Positions 7,051-15,041 of a DNA stretch of 18,113 nt are shown here, in pieces. Each line of letters opens with the position of its first letter. The first letter of the stretch is position 1. The notes beneath the pieces were generated by a model. The model was not told the origin of the DNA. It searched no databases and worked only from the letters and a program-made list of their open reading frames with translations. A program made the translations under genes and the position numbers. Source of the DNA: CAYTQK01 sp964439745. GTDB taxonomy: Bacteria; Desulfobacterota; Desulfobacteria; Desulfobacterales; Desulfosudaceae. The stretch spans positions 1 through 18,113 of the forward strand of contig CAYTQK010000027.1 in assembly GCA_964439745.1 (NCBI GenBank), in the 5' to 3' direction.

Positions 7051-9126
7051 ATGACAAACCGAAATGACAACCGTCCGGTGCGGGTGTGCTGCCTGCTGCT
7101 GTTGCTGCTGCTTGTCCGCGTGACGCCGGCCGCGCCTGCGGACGCGGCCTTTCCCCTTACCATCACGGATGATCTCGGCCGGCAGGTAACCTTTGCCGAG
7201 CCGCCCCGGCGGGTGGTTTCCCTGGTGCCCACGGCCTCGGAAATCATGGTTGAACTGGGCGCCGACAAATTTTTAAAGGGGGTTACCTGGCACAGCGCCG
7301 AACTGACCGCCGGCAGCCCGGCGGTGGTGGTTGGCGGATTTGCCGCCCCCGCGGCCGAACGCATCGCCGCCCTGGATCCGGACCTGGTCATCCTGGCGGA
7401 CCTGCACCACCTTCTTCCGGACCAACTGGACCGGCCGCAAACCAGCTATGTCTTTCTGAAGACCCGTGACCTGGCGGACAGCTTCGACAACATCCGCCTG
7501 CTGGGCGATATCTTCGGCCGGGAAAAAAAGGCGGAGGAAATCACCGCCGGCATCCGGGACGACCTGGACCTGATCGCCGCCAAGGTGGCCCGGATTCCCG
7601 AGGCCGAACGAAAACGGGCCATCCGCATCATGGGCCGGGAATCGGTCATGACGCCCGGCGCCGATTCTTTTCAGAACCAGCTCATCCGCGCCGCCGGGGG
7701 ACTGTCCCCTGACATTGACCAGGACGGCGATGTCATCGACGTCAGCCGGGAACAGTGGCGGCGCTTTGATCCCCAGTTCATCTATGGCTGCGGCCGTGAC
7801 CAGGTCCTGGTCGAACGGTTTTTCGACCGTTCCGGCTGGAAAGAGGCGGCGGCCGTCAAAAATCACCGGATTCGATTTTACCCCTGCGACCTGACCTGCC
7901 GGGCGGCCACCAATACCGGCAAATTCGTTTCCTGGCTGGCGGCCGATATGTACACCGCCTCCTTTTCCCGGACCGACCAGCTGGTCCGGCCGGAGACCAT
8001 CGTCAGCAGCCGGCCGGTGGATCTGGCCGCCGGCGGCACAGAGGCGGCCGCGGACGGCCGGCCGGCTTATGTGGCCGACTGCCGGGTGGTTCACAGCCGC
8101 CTCTTTGATTTTATCAACAAGACCCTGCTCATTGATTTTGATACGCCCCTGACGGTGCTCTCTTCTCTGGACGGCTGGCGCGACGATGTGCGCACCGTGG
8201 GCAACCACTCCTATCCCCCGCCCTGCTGGTCCATCAGCCATGCCGCCGGCATATCCGCCTACCGCGACCGGGTGCTGGCGGTACTGGATAAACCGGCCGA
8301 CCGGACCGCCCTGCTCTTTACCGGCGCGGACATGGACAACCTGGCCATTGGCAGGGCGGCCCACCGCGACATGACCGTCTGGGCCGTGGTCACGGCCGGG
8401 GTGGCCGGCAATGCCATGCGCGCTTCCCGGGACTCCGGCTTTTACTATGAACCCGGCACCATCAACATGATTCTGCTGACCAGCCGGCGATTGTCCCCCC
8501 GGGCCATGACCCGGGCCGTCATCACGGCCACCGAGGCCAAAACCGCTGCCCTGCTGGACCTGGATGTGCGCAGCAGCTATGCCGACGGCCGGTATCGGGC
8601 CACCGGCACGGGCACGGACAATATCATCGTGGTCCAGGGCCGGGGGCCGGCGGCGGACAAGGCCGGCGGTCACACCAGGCTGGGCGAGCTGATCGGCCGG
8701 GCCGTGCATGAAGGTGTGCAGCAGGCCGTATTCCGCCAGAACCGGCTGACCCCCGGCCGCACCGTTTTCCAGCGCCTGGACGAGCGCGGATTGAGCATCG
8801 GCGGCCTGGTCGGCGGCATCGACTGCCCCTGCGCCGGGGGAAAAAACAGGCTGGCCGCGGACCTGGAAAAAATTCTGCTTGATCCGGAGACCGCCGGCTT
8901 TATAGAATTGGCCCTGGCCGTCAACGATGATTATGAAAAAGGATTGATCCGCGACCTGGGGCCGTTCAACCGGCTGGCCGCCGACGTCTGCCGGAAGATC
9001 GCCGGAGAAGAGGACCGGCCGGTGGAACCCCTGATCGAAAACGACGCCCTGCCGGAGGTGACCCGCACCGCCTTCAACGCCCTGCTGACGGGAATCGTCG
9101 CCGCCACGGAGAAAGAAACCCCATGA
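7051..9126 (+). CDS. Secreted fusion: BtuF-like corrinoid-binding domain plus CbiZ adenosylcobinamide amidohydrolase
   Basis: This 691-aa protein joins two functions. Residues 1 to about 33 are an export signal (basic start, Leu-rich core at 15-21, likely cut after ADAA). Residues about 36-330 resemble periplasmic vitamin B12-binding proteins (DDLGRQVTFAEPPRRVVSLVPTASE, read in two blocks at 40-50 and 51-64). Residues about 344-565 match CbiZ, which cleaves the aminopropanol amide of cobinamide and some cobamides: NHSYPP at 385-390, TAGVAGNAMRAS at 448-459 and GTGTDN at 519-524. Residues 566-691 are a tail with a DCPCAGG motif that I do not recognise. The ATG at 7051 has GGGAG 4 bp upstream; an in-frame GTG at 7033 is less likely. 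It is the first gene after the riboswitch and overlaps the next gene by ATGA. Confidence 0.88.
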   Translation: MTNRNDNRPVRVCCLLLLLLLVRVTPAAPADAAFPLTITDDLGRQVTFAEPPRRVVSLVPTASEIMVELGADKFLKGVTWHSAELTAGSPAVVVGGFAAPAAERIAALDPDLVILADLHHLLPDQLDRPQTSYVFLKTRDLADSFDNIRLLGDIFGREKKAEEITAGIRDDLDLIAAKVARIPEAERKRAIRIMGRESVMTPGADSFQNQLIRAAGGLSPDIDQDGDVIDVSREQWRRFDPQFIYGCGRDQVLVERFFDRSGWKEAAAVKNHRIRFYPCDLTCRAATNTGKFVSWLAADMYTASFSRTDQLVRPETIVSSRPVDLAAGGTEAAADGRPAYVADCRVVHSRLFDFINKTLLIDFDTPLTVLSSLDGWRDDVRTVGNHSYPPPCWSISHAAGISAYRDRVLAVLDKPADRTALLFTGADMDNLAIGRAAHRDMTVWAVVTAGVAGNAMRASRDSGFYYEPGTINMILLTSRRLSPRAMTRAVITATEAKTAALLDLDVRSSYADGRYRATGTGTDNIIVVQGRGPAADKAGGHTRLGELIGRAVHEGVQQAVFRQNRLTPGRTVFQRLDERGLSIGGLVGGIDCPCAGGKNRLAADLEKILLDPETAGFIELALAVNDDYEKGLIRDLGPFNRLAADVCRKIAGEEDRPVEPLIENDALPEVTRTAFNALLTGIVAATEKETP

Positions 9127-10028
9127 GAACCGCCCTCGCACTCCTGATCCCGTTCGCGTCCCTGGTGCTGCTCCTGGCCTCCCCCCTGCCGGGACGGTCG
9201 GCGCCGCCCCAGCGGGTGGTTTCCCTGGGTCCGATCATCACCGAGACCATCTACCTGCTGGAGGCCGATGACCGGCTCATTGCCAATACCTCTTACTGCA
9301 ACGTCCCGGCAGCGGCCCGGCACAAAACCAAAATCGGCACCGTCATCCAGTTCAACGTGGAAAAAATCGTCAGCCTGGACCCGGACCTGGTCCTGGCCAG
9401 CCCCCTGGCCCGGCAGCAGCAGCTGGCCCTCCTGAAAAAAATGGGCATCCGGGTGGTGCAGGTGGAGAACCCGGCCACCTTTGACAGGATGTGCCAGATG
9501 ATGCTGGAAATCGGCCGCCTGCTGGGGACCGGGGAAAAGGCCGGGGCCATAGTTGACAGGGCCCGGCAGGAGGTGACCGCCATCACCGAACAGGTATCCC
9601 GCCTCCCCCGCCGGAAAGTGTTCATCCAGATCGGGATCAAGCCCCTGCACACCTCGCCGAAAAACACCTTTATTCACGAGTATATCGAGTTTGCCGGCGG
9701 CATCAACGTGGCCGCCGACGCTGCTACCGGCAATTACAGCCGGGAAATGGTCCTGGAAAAAAATCCCGACGTGATACTCATCGCCACCATGGGCTCTTCC
9801 AAGGCCGGCGCCAGAACGGAGAAAGATACCTGGATGAACTACCCCGCCCTGGAGGCGGTCCGGCACAACCGCGTCCATATTCTCGACCCGGAAATCGTCT
9901 GCAGTCCCACCGCGGTCAGTTTCGTTCAGGGACTGCGGGAAATCGCCGGCCTGATCCACCCGGAACTGGACCCGGCCGAACTTTCCACCCCATCGACAAC
10001 GGAGCCCCCCGCCCATGGCAATGAGTAA
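9123..10028 (+). CDS. btuF: Periplasmic corrinoid-binding protein BtuF (second binding protein of the operon)
   Basis: This is a 301-aa ABC-transporter substrate-binding protein of the BtuF/FepB class that would capture cobalamin or cobinamide in the periplasm and pass it to BtuC. A signal peptide covers residues 1 to about 26 (Leu-rich core, GRSA before the mature start PPQRVVSLGP). Mature features are VVSLGPIITETIYLL near the start, SLDPDLVLA in the first lobe, and the long inter-lobe helix around residues 115-160. It overlaps the fusion gene by 4 bp and btuC by 14 bp. Having a second, stand-alone binding protein beside a BtuF-CbiZ fusion but only one permease suggests the two handle different corrinoids, though this is inference. 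Another metal-chelate ligand cannot be excluded from this gene alone. Confidence 0.88.
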   Translation: MRTALALLIPFASLVLLLASPLPGRSAPPQRVVSLGPIITETIYLLEADDRLIANTSYCNVPAAARHKTKIGTVIQFNVEKIVSLDPDLVLASPLARQQQLALLKKMGIRVVQVENPATFDRMCQMMLEIGRLLGTGEKAGAIVDRARQEVTAITEQVSRLPRRKVFIQIGIKPLHTSPKNTFIHEYIEFAGGINVAADAATGNYSREMVLEKNPDVILIATMGSSKAGARTEKDTWMNYPALEAVRHNRVHILDPEIVCSPTAVSFVQGLREIAGLIHPELDPAELSTPSTTEPPAHGNE

Positions 10029-11018
10029 CCGCCGCCTTCTGCTGACTTTTCTGCTCCTGGCCGGGGTGCTGACGGCTGCCTGCCTGCTGGCCCTGAGCGT
10101 GGGTTCGGCCCGCATCCGGCCGGCCGACATTCCCGGCATCATCGCCGAGGGACCGGACAGCGTGCAGTACAGCATCCTGGTCGGCATCCGCCTGCCGCGG
10201 CTGCTGCTGGGCCTGGCCGTGGGCGGCGCCCTCAGCCTGGCCGGCACCCTGCTGCAGGGCATGTTCCGCAATCCCCTGGTGGAACCTTACACCCTGGGGA
10301 TCTCCGGCGGCGCCTCCCTGGGGGTCTGCCTCAACATCATTTTCAAATGGTACCGGGTCATCGGCGTCCTGGCCTATCCCCTGTCCGGGTTTGCCGGGGC
10401 CATGGCGGTCATTCTCCTGGTCTACCTGCTCAGCCGCCACAGCGGCACCCTCAAGACCAACGGCATGCTCCTGACCGGGGTCATGATCAGCTTTGTCTCC
10501 TCTTCGCTGGTCATGCTGATCATGGCCGTCTCCAAGAGCGAGGACATCCATTCCATCGTCTTCTGGATCATGGGTTCCCTGGACATGCCGGACTCCACCC
10601 TCATCGGCATCGCCGTGGCCGGCGCCCTGGCCGGACTGGTCCTGGCCTATCTCTTCTGCCTCAAGCTCAACGCCCTGGCCCTGGGCGAGGAAGCGGCCTT
10701 TTATCTCGGCATCAACGTGGACGGCACCAAGAAATGGCTGTTTATCATCGCCTCCCTGCTGACCGGCCTGAGCGTTTCAGTGGCCGGGATTATCGGTTTT
10801 GTGGGCCTGATCGTGCCCCACTTCATGCGCATGATCACCGGTGCCGATCACCGGGTGCTGCTGCTGAGCACCTTTCTGGCCGGGGCCTCCTTCCTGGTGC
10901 TCTGCGACGTGGCCGCCCGCACGGTCATCGCGCCCATGGAACTGCCGGTGGGCGTGATCACCGGGATTATCGGCGGCATTATTTTTATCTACGCCCTGGG
11001 GAAAAAGCAGATTACGCT

Positions 11019-11022
<4 letters not shown>
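10015..11022 (+). CDS. btuC: Corrinoid ABC transporter permease BtuC (FecCD family)
   Basis: This 335-aa inner-membrane permease forms the homodimeric channel for corrinoid import. It has many hydrophobic helices, consistent with the ten of BtuC, and the family blocks GGALSLAGTLLQGMFRNPL, EPYTLGISGGASLG and GLIVPHFMRMITGADHR; the last block contains the cytoplasmic helix contacted by the ATPase. The length is normal. The ATG at 10015 lies inside the end of btuF; a second in-frame ATG at 10021 is possible. Its stop overlaps the ATPase start. Specificity for corrinoids rather than siderophores is inferred from the riboswitch and the CbiZ domain. Confidence 0.93.
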
Positions 11023-11807
<785 letters not shown>

Positions 11808-11842
11808 AAAACCGGCAGGCCCGGAACACCAGGATCATACGG

Positions 11843-11913
11843 GTGAATACAGGAATAGCCACCCGTCATTCCGGGGAGCGATGCGACGCGGGAATCCTGA
11901 ACAGTGGTACGAA
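11843..11913 (+). repeat. Dispersed repeat copy A (REP-like)
   Basis: This copy contains ACCCGTCATTCC (11861-11872) and CGGGAATCCTGAACAGTGGTACGAA (11889-11913, given here as two joined blocks), both repeated in reverse orientation at 13040-13110. Looser similarity reaches back to GTGAA at 11843. The GTCATTCC...GGGAATC frame resembles short intergenic repeats that are widespread in proteobacterial genomes. It lies in the convergent gap between btuD and hisF and may also help end transcription. Confidence 0.7.
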
Positions 11914-11929
11914 TCCACCCCAACCGTTT

Positions 11930-12697
11930 TCAGGAAGCCACCGCCACCCCGCGGCCGCGGAGATACTCTTTCAGCTCGCCGATCTGGATCATGCCGAAAT
12001 GGAAGACCGAGGCGGCCAGCAGGATGGTGGCCCCGGCCTGGGCGGCGTCGTAAAAATGGGACAACTCCCCGGCCCCGCCCGAGGCGACCACTTCCGCCCG
12101 GACCGCCTCCTTGATGGCCCGGATCACCGGCAGGTCATAACCGGTCTTGGCGCCGTCTCCGGCCTTGCTGGTGGGCAGGATGACCGGCACGCCGAAATCG
12201 TCCACCTGCCGGGCCCATTCAATGGCGTCCCGGCCGGTGGGCGTGCGGCCGCCGTCCACGTATACCTCGTACCCGGAAGGAAGTTCCGGATTGCGGTCCA
12301 CGTCGATGGCCACCACCACCTTCTCGGCGCCAAAGGTCTTGATCATGTCCGGGATCAGCTCCGGCTTGCGGAAAGCGGCGCTGCTGGTGGAGATCTTGTC
12401 CGCCCCGGCCGCCAGCACCTGCTCGGCCGCGGCCACGTCGGAGATGCCGCCGCCCACGGTAAAGGGCACGGTGGTCACCGCCGCCACCCGGCGGACCACC
12501 TCCAGCATGGTTGCCCGCTTTTCCACGGTGGCGGTGATATCCAGCAGGGCCAGCTCGTCGGCCCCGCTTTCACAATAAGCCCGGGCGCATTCCACCGGAT
12601 CACCGGCGTCCTTGATATCCACGAAATGAACTCCCTTGACCACCCGTCCGTCCTGCATGTCCAGGCAGGGCATAATCTTGATTGTCTGGTCCGTCAT
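11930..12697 (-). CDS. hisF: HisF-like imidazole glycerol phosphate synthase cyclase subunit
   Basis: A 255-aa (beta/alpha)8-barrel clearly of the HisF family, whose classic role is to use ammonia from HisH to turn PRFAR into IGP and AICAR in histidine synthesis. PCLDMQDGRVVKG, LDITATVEKR, TVGGGI, VVVAID, ASGGAG and ASVFHFG are all present, so the catalytic aspartates equivalent to Asp11 and Asp130 of Thermotoga HisF are kept. Several normally firm positions differ: the loop TSxDRDG reads TSKAGDG, the gate Glu167 is Val, Arg5 is Lys and Asn103 is Ser. No hisH or other his gene is nearby. AAGGAG (complement of 12705-12710) lies 7 bp from the ATG. It may be a true but divergent HisF or a paralogue with another role. 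Confidence 0.85.
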   Translation of the reverse strand: MTDQTIKIMPCLDMQDGRVVKGVHFVDIKDAGDPVECARAYCESGADELALLDITATVEKRATMLEVVRRVAAVTTVPFTVGGGISDVAAAEQVLAAGADKISTSSAAFRKPELIPDMIKTFGAEKVVVAIDVDRNPELPSGYEVYVDGGRTPTGRDAIEWARQVDDFGVPVILPTSKAGDGAKTGYDLPVIRAIKEAVRAEVVASGGAGELSHFYDAAQAGATILLAASVFHFGMIQIGELKEYLRGRGVAVAS

Positions 12698-12758
12698 GAT
12701 GGCTCTCCTTATCTGGGTCGAATTTTTTGTGCAGGTTTATCCCAGCTTTCCTGACTGG

Positions 12759-12813
12759 AAATTCCTGTCATACTGCAAATGACAAAAAATTTGAAGCCCT
12801 GATTTCTGAAACG
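12759..12813. repeat. 55-bp direct repeat, left copy (flanks scaffold gap)
   Basis: These 55 bases are identical to 12914-12968 and end exactly at the first N. Within them TGTCAT and ATGACA form a 6-bp inverted repeat with a 7-nt spacer, bracketed by AAATT and AATTT. Identity that stops exactly at the gap suggests overlapping contig ends rather than a biological repeat. It lies upstream of hisF; apart from these repeats and the gap, I see no gene in 12698-13124. Confidence 0.9.
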
Positions 12814-12913
12814 NNNNNNNNNNNNNNNNNNNNNNNNNNNNNNNNNNNNNNNNNNNNNNNNNNNNNNNNNNNNNNNNNNNNNNNNNNNNNNNNNNNNNNN
12901 NNNNNNNNNNNNN
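12814..12913. other. Assembly gap (100 N)
   Basis: Exactly 100 undetermined bases, the conventional placeholder for a scaffold join of unknown size. The true distance may be zero or even negative, given the identical 55-bp ends on both sides. Any apparent reading frames across it are meaningless. Confidence 0.99.
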
Positions 12914-12968
12914 AAATTCCTGTCATACTGCAAATGACAAAAAATTTGAAGCCCTGATTTCTGAAACG
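12914..12968. repeat. 55-bp direct repeat, right copy (flanks scaffold gap)
   Basis: An exact copy of 12759-12813 that begins at the first base after the N run. See the left copy for the internal inverted repeat. The sequence continues into the region carrying dispersed repeat copy B. Confidence 0.9.
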
Positions 12969-13039
12969 CGCGAACCGCTGCCGCGGAAAGTCCCGGATCC
13001 GGTCCGGGGCAGCTGTGGAATACTTCGCCTGCATTCGTT

Positions 13040-13128
13040 TTCGTACCACTGTTCAAGATTCCCGCACTCCCTCGCCCTGTCCCGCCGAAGGCGGGATCGG
13101 AATGACGGGTAGTTGTGCCGGCGTTCAC
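13040..13128 (-). repeat. Dispersed repeat copy B (REP-like, inverted relative to copy A)
   Basis: On the - strand this reads ACCCGTCATTCC (complement of 13099-13110) and then the GGGAATCTTGAACAGTGGTACGAA block (complement of 13040-13063), one mismatch from copy A. Between them is a segment absent from copy A with a perfect hairpin, TCCCGCC-GAA-GGCGGGA, at 13080-13096. Similarity to copy A extends to the GTGAA that overlaps the stop of the regulator gene. The hairpin lies just after that stop and could act as its 3' end structure. Confidence 0.75.
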
Positions 13129-14648
13129 CGGTAATTCTTGTAGTCAATGCCGTATTTCTTGGCCTTGTAGGAAAATTTGCGTACCGTCGTGCCCAGCATT
13201 TCGGCCGCCTGGGTGACGTTGCCGCGGGTGTTCTTGAGGGCGTCGATAAGGCTTTCCTGCTCCACCGCGGCCACCGCCTCCTCCAGGGTCCGGCTGGGCA
13301 GGGTATCGGACTGCTCGCCGGTCTGGAGGGTGGGCGGCAGGTGGTAGCTGTGCAGCACTCCGCCGTCGCACATCAGCACCGCCCGCTCAATGCAGTTTTC
13401 CAGTTCACGGACATTGCCCGGCCAGTGGTAGTTCATGAGCATATCAATGGCCGGGGTGGACAGGCGCTTGATGCTGCGGTTGTTTTCGCGGGCGTACTTT
13501 TCCAGGAAGTACTCGGCCAGCAGGGAGATATCGGTCTTGCGTTCACGCAGGGGCGGCAGGTAAACGGGGAAGACGCACAGGCGGTAATAAAGATCACCCC
13601 GAAAGAGCCCCTCTTCCACGGCCGCCTCCAGGTTCTTGTTGGTGGCCGCCACCACCCGCACGTCCGTCTTGATGGGCCGGTGCCCGCCGACCCGCTCGAA
13701 CTCCTTTTCCTGAAGCACGCGCAGCAGCTTGGCCTGGGCGTCCAGGTTCATGGAGCCGATCTCGTCCAGAAACAGGGTACCCTTATGGGCCACCTCGAAC
13801 CTGCCCCGGGCCTGCCGTACCGCCCCGGTAAAGGCCCCTTTTTCATGACCGAACAGTTCGCTTTCGATGAGGTTTTCGGGAATGGCGGCGCAGTTGACCT
13901 TGACAAAGGGCCGGTCGGCCCGGGGGCTGTTGTAGTGGATGGCGTTGGCCACCAGCTCCTTGCCCGTACCGCTTTCCCCGCGCAGAATGACGGTGGCGTT
14001 GCTGGCGCACACCCGGGAGACCATCTGGAACACTTCCCGCATCTTGTTGCTGTTGCCGATGATGCTGGAAAAGCCGTATTTGCGCTCCAGTTCGTCCTGG
14101 AGACGCTTGTTTTCCTCCTCCAGCTTCTCCTTTTCCATGCGGATATTCTCCAGGTTGATGACGTGCTGGGCGATCATGGTGGCCACCACCGCCAGCAGCT
14201 TTTTGCCTTCGGCCAGGGAGTACCCGGGATCATAGGGTTTGTCCACGCTCAGGGCGCCGATCACCTGGCGCCCCTTCTTGATGGGCACGCAGAGAAAGGA
14301 GAACTCCTGCCCCCCTTTCTTGCCGCGGGTCGCGGTGCGATTGAGAAAACGCGGTTCCTCGCTGATACGCGGCACCTCCACCGATTTGCCGGTGCGGATG
14401 ACCTCGCCGATGATGCCTTCCCCCAGCTTGTATTTGCCTTTTTTCATGGCGTTCTTGGAAATCCCGTGGGCGATCTGCATGTTGATCTCGTCCCGCAGAA
14501 AATTAAGGATGGCAATATTGCCGCGGACCATGCCCATCTGCTCGGAGAGGATGCCCATGACGTTGTACAACGGCTTTTCCAGGTCCAGGTGCTCGTTTAA
14601 GGCCTTGCTGATTTCGTAAAACAGGGTAATTTTTTCGATTTCTTTCAT
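13125..14648 (-). CDS. Sigma-54-dependent activator, NifA-like (GAF, AAA+, Fis)
   Basis: This 507-aa enhancer-binding protein would contact sigma-54 RNA polymerase and open promoters with ATP. Residues about 20-165 form a GAF sensor domain, 168-192 a charged coiled linker, and 195-430 the AAA+ domain with Walker A GESGTGKE (224-231), the sigma-54 loop GAFTGA (271-276) and Walker B TLFLDEIG (291-298). A Fis-type helix-turn-helix (GNVTQAAEMLGTTVRKF) ends the protein. The domain order and the tail resemble NifA; the cysteine pair of oxygen-sensing NifA linkers is not evident after the AAA+ domain. There is no receiver domain, so it is not a typical NtrC. GGAG lies 9 bp before the ATG. It is divergent from glnD-amtB, its likely targets or co-regulated genes. 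Confidence 0.9.
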   Translation of the reverse strand: MKEIEKITLFYEISKALNEHLDLEKPLYNVMGILSEQMGMVRGNIAILNFLRDEINMQIAHGISKNAMKKGKYKLGEGIIGEVIRTGKSVEVPRISEEPRFLNRTATRGKKGGQEFSFLCVPIKKGRQVIGALSVDKPYDPGYSLAEGKKLLAVVATMIAQHVINLENIRMEKEKLEEENKRLQDELERKYGFSSIIGNSNKMREVFQMVSRVCASNATVILRGESGTGKELVANAIHYNSPRADRPFVKVNCAAIPENLIESELFGHEKGAFTGAVRQARGRFEVAHKGTLFLDEIGSMNLDAQAKLLRVLQEKEFERVGGHRPIKTDVRVVAATNKNLEAAVEEGLFRGDLYYRLCVFPVYLPPLRERKTDISLLAEYFLEKYARENNRSIKRLSTPAIDMLMNYHWPGNVRELENCIERAVLMCDGGVLHSYHLPPTLQTGEQSDTLPSRTLEEAVAAVEQESLIDALKNTRGNVTQAAEMLGTTVRKFSYKAKKYGIDYKNYR

Positions 14649-14674
14649 AGGGAAACACTCCGAAAATAAAAAAA

Positions 14675-14686
14675 TACAATTTTGTA
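14675..14686. promoter_or_regulatory. Palindrome near the regulator start
   Basis: TACAA-TT-TTGTA lies 27 bp upstream of the regulator ATG, followed at once by ATGAA-TTTTA-TTCAT (14686-14700). The AT-rich inverted repeats in a GC-rich genome look like protein-binding sites, perhaps for autoregulation. No known operator consensus is matched. Confidence 0.3.
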
Positions 14687-14724
14687 TGAATTTTATTCAT
14701 TTTTGTAGTTCTGATGGTAGTCGT

Positions 14725-14738
14725 CTTTTCCGGAAAAG
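14725..14738. promoter_or_regulatory. 14-bp perfect palindrome in the regulator leader
   Basis: CTTTTCCGGAAAAG is a perfect palindrome at 14725-14738. The right half, GGAAAA, can alternatively pair with TTTTCC about 12 bp further on. It may be an operator or an RNA hairpin in the leader of the sigma-54 activator gene. Confidence 0.35.
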
Positions 14739-14878
14739 GCAACTGGAATTTTTCCTGCTGAACCGGTGCAGGCCGGACGCCGGACGGACAGGGGAAAACA
14801 GCCCCAGCCGCCAGGCCCTTGCCAGGGTCGAGCCCGCCGTGTTGACCCCGGCCAGATCATGAGCATTTCACTCATTTT

Positions 14879-14890
14879 TACATATATGTA
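14879..14890. promoter_or_regulatory. Candidate upstream activator site, 12-bp palindrome
   Basis: TACATATATGTA is a perfect palindrome centred roughly 140 bp before the expected glnD transcription start, a typical distance for sigma-54 enhancer sites. It shares the TACA/TGTA ends with the palindrome at 14675. The NifA consensus TGT-N10-ACA is not present, so the binding protein is unknown. Weak half-sites ATGAA and TTCATT surround it. The whole 393-bp divergent gap 14649-15041 holds only regulatory-looking sequence. Confidence 0.3.
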
Positions 14891-14997
14891 TTTTTTCATT
14901 CGTTTCATTACAAAAATGTTCTTATCTGCCGGGCAAGTGACCGGCCGTCCGCCCCTTGCAGGAATATAACCATTTAAAATTAATTTATTATTTATTA

Positions 14998-15014
14998 TTG
15001 GCACGGGTGTTGCT
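14998..15014 (+). promoter_or_regulatory. Sigma-54 promoter of glnD-amtB
   Basis: TTGGCACG-GGTG-TTGCT matches the sigma-54 consensus (YTGGCACG-N4-TTGCW) at every conserved position, with GG at 15000-15001 and GC at 15012-15013. Transcription would start near 15025, leaving a short leader of about 17 bases with AGGTGA before the glnD ATG. The divergent sigma-54 activator gene strengthens the call. Confidence 0.85.
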
Positions 15015-15041
15015 CTGTCCCCCTGCAGACAGGTGACAACA

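Noticed and set aside
7273..9141. Long 622-codon open frame on the minus strand opposite the BtuF-CbiZ gene
   Set aside because: A shadow of the GC-rich coding strand: Gly/Gln/Ala-rich with no domain, whereas the plus strand has clear family motifs.
11930..12697. Loss of a catalytic aspartate in the HisF-like protein
   Set aside because: On counting residues against Thermotoga HisF from memory, Asp11 and Asp130 (VVVAID) are both kept; the altered TSKAGDG loop corresponds to residues 171-177, not to the catalytic position.
12759..12968. CRISPR-like or transposon direct repeats around the gap
   Set aside because: Only two copies, both abutting the N run exactly, which fits overlapping contig ends better than a repeat array or element.
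12709..13147. Open frames that cross the N run
   Set aside because: They depend on undetermined bases and on the duplicated contig ends, so they have no coding meaning.
13113..14600. 495-codon plus-strand open frame opposite the sigma-54 activator
   Set aside because: The minus strand has Walker A, GAFTGA and Fis motifs; the plus frame is low-complexity shadow.
14766..14969. 67-codon open frame in the glnD-regulator intergenic region
   Set aside because: No ribosome site or recognisable sequence; it covers promoter-like AT-rich DNA and palindromes.
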